Shown: in pieces, positions 55,646 to 64,000 of the stretch
Position numbering within the stretch: the stretch's first letter is position 1
How the letters are laid out: every line of letters begins with the position of its first letter
Source: Sepiola atlantica
Lineage: Eukaryota > Mollusca > Cephalopoda > Sepiida > Sepiolidae
DNA length: 64,000 nucleotides
Assembly: GCA_963556195.1 (NCBI GenBank)
Contig: OY744528.1
Location: 62,805,646 to 62,869,645 of the forward strand
Reading direction: 5' to 3'
Position numbers and translations under genes: made by a program
Notes under the pieces: generated by a model
Databases searched by the model: none
Seen by the model: the letters and a program-made list of their open reading frames with translations, nothing else
What the model was told of the DNA's origin: nothing

Positions 55646-56060
55646 GTATAAGTTAAATAGCAAACAACCCCTTACACAGAATAACATATACTTCAGGATA
55701 ACAATGCATAAGAAACTAAAGTAAACTAACACATAAAAATAGAAATACAAGCACGCACGTGTAAAAAACAGGTCACTTATTAATTCTTTTGAGAAAAGAC
55801 AGGGATGAGTCACCCCTATACAAAACAGAACAAAAGTATAGGAAGTAAAATCAACCGAACTTTTTTGAGAGAAGTCTTACCATTGGCTAATGGAAACGTT
55901 AATCTGTGAGAGAAAACAACAAATAATCTGATTGATTAGCTAGCAAGACTAAACACCACGTGTATATATAAAAACTCCCAGTAAAACAAATTCTATGCAT
56001 TTTAGCCTAACGATTTCCTATGGGGATGAAACGCGGAAGCTCTGTGTAGCTTATTTGCCA
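55646..56060 (+). mobile_element. Possible Penelope-like 3' region
   Basis: Follows arm 2 in the same orientation. Near its end (56008-56035) are CTAACGA, a TTCC/GGGGA stem and GAAACGCG, a one-mismatch relative of the hammerhead-like cores at 27.5, 42.6 and 43.8 kb. No coding frame is recognised. Confidence 0.3.
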
Positions 56061-56193
56061 TAAATATATTTTCATAACTTACTACCTAGCCTTATTCACG
56101 TATAACACTGGTGAAGTAAATACTGAAAATCGATACATAAAATATTATATCTCCTTATAACATTTTATGTGGATGAATTAAATAATAATATAT

Positions 56194-56235
56194 GTATATA
56201 TATATATATATATAATAATATATATATATATATGT
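56194..56235. repeat. (TA)n microsatellite, interrupted
   Basis: TA units interrupted by ATAATA. Confidence 0.8.
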
Positions 56236-56401
56236 ATTTATATTTATATTTATATTTAAAGTCTATATATTATAAATATAAATTTTATAACATAAAGCAA
56301 TTGTAATAACTCAATAGTGTGAGGCTGGAGCTATAGTATGAAGTATTTTTATTTAATTTAAACCATGCCAAATGTCAGGAAGGACAGATTCACATCATTT
56401 C

Positions 56402-56405
<4 letters not shown>

Positions 56406-56471
<66 letters not shown>
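56406..56471. repeat. (AT)n-(GA)n microsatellite
   Basis: About 23 AT units followed by GA units; the IYIYIY/RERERE frames are artefacts. Confidence 0.9.
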
Positions 56472-56689
56472 GCATAGAGAGAGAAACAAATGGAGAGAGA
56501 GAAAGAGACATAGAAAATCGAGTTTTTTTCATAAATATTATGATGTTAATTCTTATAAGTAGTTCTGTGTGAGCTATATCATAGGAATAAGGATTGCATT
56601 ATAAAGCATCATCCTAATGCAAATATACATATGTGTATTATGTATACCTAAGTATATATATATATATATATTGTTTATCCATAAAAAAG

Positions 56690-57185
56690 GAAGGTATGTG
56701 TATATGCTTACATATCTTTTGTTACAGAATGCATTCCTAAACTAATTAATCGATAATATTAGATTTTGGAACAGTGCTGTTCTTCGTGAAAATTCAGATA
56801 CCTCTGATTTTTCTGAAATTTTAACAATCAATTAATAAATATTCCATAAATTTCCGTTTCTTTGGAATATGTTAGAAGGTTTTAATGGGCATAATATCGG
56901 CACAACCTCTCATTTGTAAATCGAACTATATCGCATTTGCATTGCATTTGATCCATAGTTATTAAGGATCAATTAAACAAGATTCTCTCAATTTCAATTT
57001 CTTCAAACCCCATAAATTTGAGACATTTTCTAGAATCAAAATCATATAATAAATTTTGATGAAAAAATCAATAAGGGTTTAAGACACAATATCTTGATTT
57101 TTATCTTCGTAAGGGGCCATAAACGTGATGCAAACTTGTTTTGTTTGCGAAATTAATTTTACTCTTCCTGGGACGAGTATTCTTC
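56690..57185 (+). repeat. Interspersed repeat family, copy at 56.7 kb
   Basis: Same order of blocks as 23525-24125: CTAATTAATCGAT, ATCAATTAATAAATATTCC, TTTGATCCATAGTTATTA and TTCCTGGGACGAGTATTCTTC. Confidence 0.6.
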
Positions 57186-58255
57186 TATCTACACGAATTG
57201 GTAATTGGTGTGATTTATACAAGGCTGGGAACTTACAGTCATTATTGTTGTTGATATTTGTTATGTATCTCCTCTTTTCAAACTTACATCAGCATTCGCT
57301 CTGTCACTGATATTGAGCATCATTCTTTTTATGAATGTACCAACGTATACAACGTTTTCCTTTTAGTTAATAGACCTGTTACTGGATTTACTGCGTGTGT
57401 TTTTAGTGCGTGTTTGTGTAAATCTGTCTCAATATTTGCGGATTGATATATTGTACAAATACATATAAATCACCATCGGAAAGCAAAGCACATTTCGCCT
57501 CAATGTTGACATTAAATAAATAAAAAGAAACGTTATTCACTTTTTCCAGATGAAAAAGAAATATTCATACATTAAGCTCTCTTAGGTAAGATTAAAAAAG
57601 AAATACGTGATTTTTAGATGCGTCCAAGCATCCCTCTTAGAGGCTCTGTCGGTCAGTCATTAACAGTTTCATCGTTAAGCACACATATTGAATGGCCGCA
57701 TCTTAAGCATATTCGTTGTTGTTGTTTTTTCCGATTCTTGTTGTATTCACAACCTCATCTACGGGAGGGAACAAATGACACAGAACAATGGCGCTAAAAT
57801 GATTATTTAACAGAAAAGTATTTAAAAAAAAGATTATAATTTAATAGTCATCTGTTAAAAAACACACTGCATTGTTTAGGGTGATATCAGACCTGAGAAT
57901 AATATAATACATTTAAAAATTCCACATAATTATTATTCGTTTCTTAAATTTTAAAATGTCCATATGTAATAAATATAGCTGGGGAAATTAGCAAGTTTTT
58001 AAAGACGGTTAATTTTTGTTCGGTTGCACTGGAAGCGTCAAGGACAGAACTGTACGGCGGTGTCACATGTTAAACGACAGACAATGTGGAAATGAGAAAG
58101 TATAGCAAACAGAATCGGGTGAAAATGACGTCATAAAAGAAGTAAGAGACGATTGGTTAAATGATAATTCTGTTACTTGTTTAAATCGTAGATCAGAAAA
58201 AATAATGGTCTCTCGTTTGCTCTCTTCTCTCGCCGTGACTGTATGTAAAACCTCA
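57186..58255. other. No recognisable gene
   Basis: AT-rich; short frames only. Confidence 0.35.
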
Positions 58256-58517
58256 ATTACCATTCGATTTGTTAAAATACAAAACCAATGGAGTTGGTCT
58301 CAACCATTCGACTGCCTCACTTATCACCATCACAAAGACGTGTCGCGGTCTGTATCGCCATGAAGAAAAAGATGGCAGAATCAGACGTTTCTTAGCCCTT
58401 TGCATGCTACGTAAGACGGAAAACTACTGGTTGTTGTCTGTGATTGCCGTCGCAGATGCTCTGATTAACCCGTTCGTCTGGAAATGGAAAAATACTGGGT
58501 TTCACCGAAGATTCTAG
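58236..58517 (+). pseudogene. Possible GPCR C-terminal relic (TM7/helix 8-like)
   Basis: The frame ends ENYWLLSVIAVADALINPFV then WKWKNTGFHRRF and a stop. The hydrophobic run followed by NPFVW, a basic-aromatic segment and termination looks like the seventh helix (NPxxY) and helix 8 of a rhodopsin-type receptor. No sixth helix is visible upstream and the frame opens only after a TGA, so at best it is an exon fragment or pseudogene. Chance is possible. Confidence 0.25.
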
Positions 58518-59394
58518 AAGAAATATCACAACAGACAGAGTTTCAACCGTACCTTCTATCTTTTCGGATGGTAGGATTAAAAATATAATTTGTTGGGATA
58601 GCAAATTATATTACTTATACAGTTTAGCAACTTCTGGACTGGATTGGGCGACGAATGATTTCCACAGAAATTATTTGTCGTAATCAATACATTCAGTAAA
58701 ACCAACAACTATAATGGCACACTCTCTCCATGTATTCGCCAGCGTTTTACTAAAAGATCCAATTGAATCGGGGGTCACGAGACCTCCCAGAAGACGATTG
58801 TCAAGCAAGAGACAGGAATCAAGCAAAGCAGTAGCAAAAAAAACAAACAAACAGCCTTTTTCAAGGCTAACAAAAATCAAACTACAAAATGCAATAAACC
58901 TTTTAAACTTTGCTACTGCCTGCTCCATCCACCTGACTCCAGCTCACTTCTGAACCAGCTTCCTGCAGCACCAGCTTCCTGCAGCGCCTGCTCCAGCTCA
59001 CTCCTGCATCAACTTCCTGCATCAGCTCCCAGCGGCTCCTGCCACAGCTTTCTCCAGCAACGCCTGCGCATCGTTCCAGTATTCACCTTCTCCAGCTCCT
59101 TTTCCAGTGCCTGTCGACATCCTGCCTTTCCATATCAAACCCCGTGTGACGACATCTAAAGCTGCCCGGGTACCAGTGATGTCATTCCAGCCTTTCCTGC
59201 TTCCAGTGACGTCACCCCTGTTATTTTTACTTTTTTTTTTATCTCAACCATTATGACCTTTATGGTAAATAAACCTCTTAATTTTTAAACTGTTCATTTG
59301 CGTTTGTCCTCTTTCTTAGTTGTAAGACCGATCGCTCCGGTGATCGGACCCCGCAACAGACAGCTATAACGCGTCTAGGACAACAAAAAAATTC
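58518..59394. other. Unassigned; possible solo LTR at its right end
   Basis: 58925-59110 contains imperfect CTCCAGCTC/CTTCCTGCAGC repeats. The block up to 59357 has AATAAACCTC and ends GATCGGACCCCGCAACA, like an LTR terminus. Neither a partner LTR nor target duplication was found. Confidence 0.25.
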
Positions 59395-59700
59395 GGATCT
59401 CCCTTAAAGTTCAACACTTTCTTACCGTGGCAGGAGCGGTGAAAACCTAGCCCTAGTGAAAATCAAGCAAAGATATGTCAGGCGCGGACCCGCAAATAAA
59501 TGGAGTAAAAGTGGCAATGTTGCTTCCACGTCATTCCGTTGTGTGTTCTGGGTCAGCACTTCCTCAACTTCGCATGAAACTGCTGAGCCTTTCTTTTCTC
59601 GGTGTCGGGGGTAAACACTTGTAATCTTTACGAATAGCTGTGACCGACGAGGAGGACTTCACGCAGACCAGACAATCGTGAGACACGATCATCGTCATCT
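59395..59700 (+). repeat. Interspersed repeat, copy at 59.4 kb (also 39610-39990)
   Basis: Parallels the 39.6-kb copy through TTACCGTGGCAGGAGC, AAGATATGTCAGGCGCGGAC, CTTCGCATGAAACTG and TTCTCGGTGTCGG. Confidence 0.6.
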
Positions 59701-60500
59701 AACAAACAAAAAACCAAACAGACAAACAAATTCAGAAATGAAGTTCTGAAAGGATAACTACCACATTCCAATATCCAACTTATGCACACTTTTTTTTTCT
59801 GCCATGAACTGAAATTGACTTTCTACTGTTGTCACACTCAACGTAAATCTTACTTTAAAAACGAAACAACTGATCGAGGTAAAACTTAGCAAGTAACAAC
59901 AACAAATACGTGAGTAAAACCTTACTTAAAGAACAAATACGCAAAAAAAGTTTTACAAAAAAATATTGTGAAATAAGTTTTACTCAAATGAGTAAACAAA
60001 TCCACTCTCTCTCCTGAATCAGTAAATAAAGAATCTGTGTACCTATAGATTAATTCCTATTTTAATCACAAACAAGCGAATATTTTTGTGTCCATTAAAA
60101 ATGAAAGAACATATTTTCTTTATTTTTATTATCAGTTATTAAGATTAAGTTATCTAAGTAAAATTTGCAACCGTGATTATTCTTTCCTTCCTTTATTATC
60201 AGTTATTATTAAGATTAAGATTACGCCACCCTTACTTTGCCCATAAAAATAAATTTGCCTCCGTGATTATTGAACCGTATTCGTCAACTTTATATAGATA
60301 AGACTTTTAACATCTCTGTTAATTGTAGAAGCCGAAATTCTCATACATTATAATGTATAAATATATAGATCAAATTTGCCTAAATATTTCATTAGACAGA
60401 CCCCAAAAGGTTCCTGTATATAAATTTTTATCATTATTTCTAAATTATGCCAGATTATTCTTAAAATGATTTGCATTGGAGCCATTTAAAATAGAATTTA
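59701..60500. other. No recognisable gene
   Basis: AT-rich. A direct repeat of TTATCAGTTATTA...AAGATTAAG occurs at 60130-60220. Confidence 0.35.
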
Positions 60501-61154
60501 TTTCAAACATAACTCAATCCCAAAGCCATCGAATATTTTAGCATGTATTTTGTGTGATTAAAATGCACATAACTAATAACGAAAAGAAAACGTTGATTAC
60601 GTCAGCGCTTAATAATAGATGTCAGTACTCCATAGATTCAAACAAAACTCAATCCCACCATCAACGAAGATTTTATCATGTATTTTGTGTGATTAAAATT
60701 TATACGAAACAACTGTTTACGGAAACAAATGTTTCTTAAGTAAGCTTTAATAATAAATTTCATTTTTCCATAGATTGTTCCAGGCATACATAGATGGTTG
60801 CATAATATCCCAGAATGAATGTTCTTTTTCATAGTATGTAGGCATCATCAGAACGAACGTTTTATTGTGTGTTTTTTCAAATATGTTTGTACGCTGTGGC
60901 ACAGCAGACAAGTGGAGATCAACGAAAAACATTTTAAATTAAAATAACGAAACGAAACTTTGATGATGAGTTCAACAAAAATGGATAGTCGAAAAGTGCG
61001 TAATTCAACGTACACGTTTAAAGATGAAAATGATAAGTCAAACATGTATCATTATACAAAAACAGAATTAATCAACGTTTGTTTCCCCATATATTTTAAC
61101 CATACGAAATATATGCTAACATATGTTAGTCTTGGGATTGAGTTATGTTTGAAA
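60501..61154. mobile_element. Small element with terminal inverted repeats (MITE-like)
   Basis: TTCAAACATAACTCAATCCC at the left (60501-60523) has its exact inverse at 61132-61154. Similarity continues inward over ~90 bp with gaps (GCATGTATTTTGTGTG...TTAAAAT against the inverse of ATTTTAACCATACGAAATAT). A third internal copy of ACTCAATCCCA begins near 60648. It codes for nothing recognisable. No clear target duplication was found, so the ends are approximate. Confidence 0.6.
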
Positions 61155-61259
61155 AAAAAACCCTCTAGTTGAATTGTTCTAATTAGCCGTAATTTACAAT
61201 TAAATCACCGAGTGACCCCTCTCCTACACACTTTCTATCTATCACTTTCACCCTCTCTC

Positions 61260-61384
61260 ACTGTATGTTATTTCAGCCCCCCGTTTTTATTCTATACGGT
61301 ATCTACCACTCTCGCTTCTGTCACCTTCCCCCTTTCTCTCTCCCCCTCTCACTTTCCCCACTCGGCTTAAGTAGTTAGGGCTAG
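61260..61384. other. Pyrimidine-rich stretch before the Tx1-clade LINE
   Basis: CT-rich flank immediately before the truncated LINE begins; no feature otherwise. Confidence 0.4.
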
Positions 61385-64000
61385 GTTAAAACGAATGCCT
61401 CAGGAAGAAACAAATATGGCACCTGAATTGCGTGCAGAGGAGCGGCGACGTGCCACGGACCGACATTTCGCACGTGTTACATTGCCGGATGGACGTACCG
61501 TGACAACAAACGAAGGTATTTTGGAGGCGCTTCGGTCTCATTTTCAAGATCTTTTCACCAGGGAGCCCGGTCTGTCATTAGCACATTTTGACCCCTATTT
61601 AGCTGACTTTTCTCGCCTGGAGGCGATCGAAGCGGCTAGGTGCGAAGGTTGTATAACAGAGGAAGAAATTCAGGAAGCCTTGGGTCATGTCAGCCTGGAT
61701 CGGTCTCCGGGGATCGATGGTTTGCCCTACGAAGTGTATTTGAGGCTGTCGCACATTTTTGTTCCCTTTGCTGACAGTTTTATTTAACTCTTGGTTTAGG
61801 AACGGGTCTATACCTCAGTACTTAACCAGGGGTATTGTGAAGCTTTTACGCAAGAGCGGAGACGGCGGGGATGGGATAGGTAATTTTCGGCTCTTAACAA
61901 TGTTAAATACAGAGTTAAAGATTTTGGCCAAGATTTTAGCAAATCGTCTGCAGGTTGTCCTGCCTGGTCTTATTAGCCCTGAACAGACTTGTGCTGTGAA
62001 GGGTAGGACTATTCAGGATAACTTGCACGCGTTACGCTTGATCATTGAGAAAGTCGACTCAGAAGCCGCGCTGATCAATTTAGATCAGTCCAAAGCATTT
62101 GATAGGGTAGACCATCGTTACTTGGAGGCTGTTTTGTCTTCGGCCGGTTTGGCCCCCAGTTTCGCTCTTGGATTCGCCTCTTGTATGCAAACCCGGTTCG
62201 CTGGTGGAGGTGAATGGTTTGAGATCTAAGCCCTTTGAGTTATCCAGATCTATTCGTCAGGGTTGTCCTCTTTCACCGATGATCTATGTGCTTGTGTTGG
62301 AGCCTTTCCTTCACAGGCTAAGGGTGAATCCGGTCCTACGTAGAATTGCTTTGACAGGTGCCTGCACCACGTTAAAGTACTCCGCTTATGCCGACGATGT
62401 AACAGTGCTTGTAACGAGCAGTGCCGAGATTAGTATCGTCGACAGAGAAATCAGAATGTATGAAACGGTAACAGGGGCCAAAATTAACTGCAACAAGTCG
62501 GTGGGCTTGCGCATCGGTGCCTGGAGGGGTGTATCTCTACAGTGACCCTTCAGCTGGACTGACGGGCCGTGCAAGCTACTCGGCGTCTGGTTTGGTCCGG
62601 ATCTTCAGCTGGAGAAAAATTGGTCGGAAGTACTGAAAGCGATTCGGGGCGCAGCTGGTCTGTGGACCCGTAGAACTCTTTCGTTAAAGGGGAGAGCGGA
62701 AATGTGTGTTTCTCACATCTATCCACTCATCCTATATCGTCTATCAGTGCTTCCACTCCCGTCGGATACACTGCTTGAATTGCAGCGGGCCCTGTTCAAG
62801 TTTTTATGGCTTGGCCGGTCCCATAAGGTTCGTCGCGAGATCTGTTATCTGCATCCTTCTGAGGGCGGTCTGGGTATGCCTAGCGTTGAGATTCGTCAAC
62901 ATACGCTTCGGCTATATTACCTGGATCGGATGTGTACACAATGTGAAGGAAACGGTGGCTTCTGGAAGGAAGACACTAAGAAAGCCTTTCCGGCTTTGAA
63001 AAGTGTGCACTTGGATGATGGGGGAGGCTCACAGGTTGCCCCGAGGCGAGTGCTCCTTTTATCGCGAGTGTCGACGGGCCTTGAAGTTCCTTTTACGGGT
63101 GAAAGAAAGCCTCTCTGACAGCTAGCTGTTGTCCCGAAAGGCATTATATCGGGTTATAGTGAGGGGATCTGTTCAAGATGATAAGATTGAGGGGCTCGGT
63201 TTGACGAAGGGGGAGCTGCGCTCAATCTGGCCGTGGGCGCCTGGGTTGAGATGTTTCGATAATGACAAAGCTTCTTTGGCCTGGCTGATGATAAGAAATG
63301 CCCTCTGGGTCGGCAAGAGACTTCACGCAGCTGGCTTTACTAACTCGCCTACTTGCGTCCGATGCGGTGACGAAGACGAGACTTTGAGTCACGCCTTCTT
63401 TTATTGCCGCATCGTTGTGCCGCTGATCAAGTTTCTTGGGAGTCTCATGGTTCGCATTCTGAACGTAACGTCTTTTGACCTAGAACCAATTAATGTCTGT
63501 AGCAACTTGGCACCAACAACAGATAGGCGGAGACGTTTTGTCTTTTAAAGCTTACTAGCGATTGCGAGACGAGCTATATGGTCTACACGCTTGAAAGTTG
63601 TCTACGACGGTGAAACCTTCACTCCTGTCAGCCTTATTCGAATTTTCAAGTATTTGCTGAAGATTCGCATTAGGGCTGATAGGGCGAAACTCTCGTCGGC
63701 AGATTTTGGTGATAGATGGGAGAGAGTAGCGCGTGTTTGTAGCGTGACTGTAGCTGGCATTGAGTGGTATTTAGACGTGCCTTAGGCATTGAATATTGGA
63801 TTGCAAAAACGAACGTTGTTGAAGACCCGTTTATAAGTTAATATATGTCCCCTGTAATAGTTATGCCAAGTCCATAACTTAGCTAGTGTATGGATGAGTT
63901 TCATTACGGCCCCCTTTTTTCCCTAGTTAGGTGACAGATAGCGTGATTTGCCAGTGATGCAGGTCACCCTTCGATATTTTCGAAGGAGGAGTTAATAATA
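61385..64000 (+). mobile_element. Tx1/L1-clade LINE, 5'-truncated, runs off the window
   Basis: The second half of ORF2, from just before the reverse transcriptase to the C-terminus, followed by a 3' UTR that continues to the window end. The 3' UTR includes a perfect hairpin at 63968-63986 (CCTTCGA/TCGAAGG). The motifs and the long C-terminal region with a CCHC-like segment fit the Tx1 branch of the L1 group. The endonuclease and ORF1 are missing. Confidence 0.8.
61395..63785 (+). pseudogene. Tx1/L1-clade reverse transcriptase, five visible breaks
   Basis: In order the pieces read a pre-RT segment (FARVTLPDGRTVTTNEGIL), SPGIDGLPYEVYL, GNFRLLTMLNTELKILAKIL, NLDQSKAFDRVDH, RQGCPLSPMIYVLVLEPFL, the catalytic YADD (AYADDVTVLVTS near 62383-62415) and GAKINCNKSVGL. 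The C-terminal region follows (SEGGLGMPSVEIRQHTLRLY, then SLAWLMIRNALWVGKRLHAA, then the zinc-finger-like CVRCGDEDETLSHAFFYC). Breaks are frameshifts near 61770, 62210 and 63115, a TGA at 62543-62545 and a TAA at 63546-63548, each followed by continued homology. The enzyme would copy LINE RNA into the target; here it is dead. Confidence 0.85.

Overview
This window is animal genomic DNA, most likely from a lophotrochozoan and possibly a cephalopod mollusc. That is inferred from AT-rich sequence, many long (TA)n/(CA)n arrays and a mixture of retroelement classes typical of such genomes; no species-specific marker is present. I found no intact host protein-coding gene. Almost everything that can be recognised is mobile or repetitive DNA.

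Layout. 1-1657: relics of LINE 3' ends. 1658-20489: a tandem array of four copies (A-D) of a unit of about 2.5 kb. Each unit carries antisense 3' fragments of one LINE family, and the units end in one of two alternative modules (order a-b-b-a). A 5'-truncated R2-like LINE with a CCHC plus restriction-like endonuclease module (3385-5254) sits at the A/B junction. A complete BEL/Pao LTR retrotransposon (6192-13898) sits inside unit B. It has an uninterrupted 1776-codon gag-pol frame, LTRs that differ visibly only by one GAA triplet, and a CTGT target duplication; the other units preserve the empty site.

20490-32186: a degenerate minisatellite, microsatellites, two tRNA-SINE-like repeats, an interspersed repeat family also found at 31.8 and 56.7 kb, and several perfect short hairpins. 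32187-35900: a nearly full-length but broken CR1-type LINE (PHD-finger ORF1, endonuclease, reverse transcriptase) with a duplicated 5' leader. 38298-39096: the 3' end of an R4/Dong-like LINE. 42577-43908: a large palindrome with two arms of 606 bp whose outer ends carry hammerhead-like core motifs. 44.77-45.03 kb: an RTE-like fragment. 47202-47302: a fragment matching the 5' end of U2 snRNA, refolded into a new stem-loop and joined to what may be the 5' region of a LINE. 48430-51320: a degenerate Jockey-superfamily LINE. 54.5-56.1 kb: a LINE endonuclease relic and an inverted pair of Penelope-like fragments. 60501-61154: a small element with terminal inverted repeats. 61385-64000: a broken Tx1/L1-clade LINE.

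How it works together: the window is an accessory, repeat-built region in which insertions are nested in one another. The BEL/Pao element is the only coding unit that looks capable of function. The most unusual signals are the U2-derived stem-loop, the 1.3-kb palindrome with hammerhead-like ends, and the tandem array with its tRNA-like foldback module.
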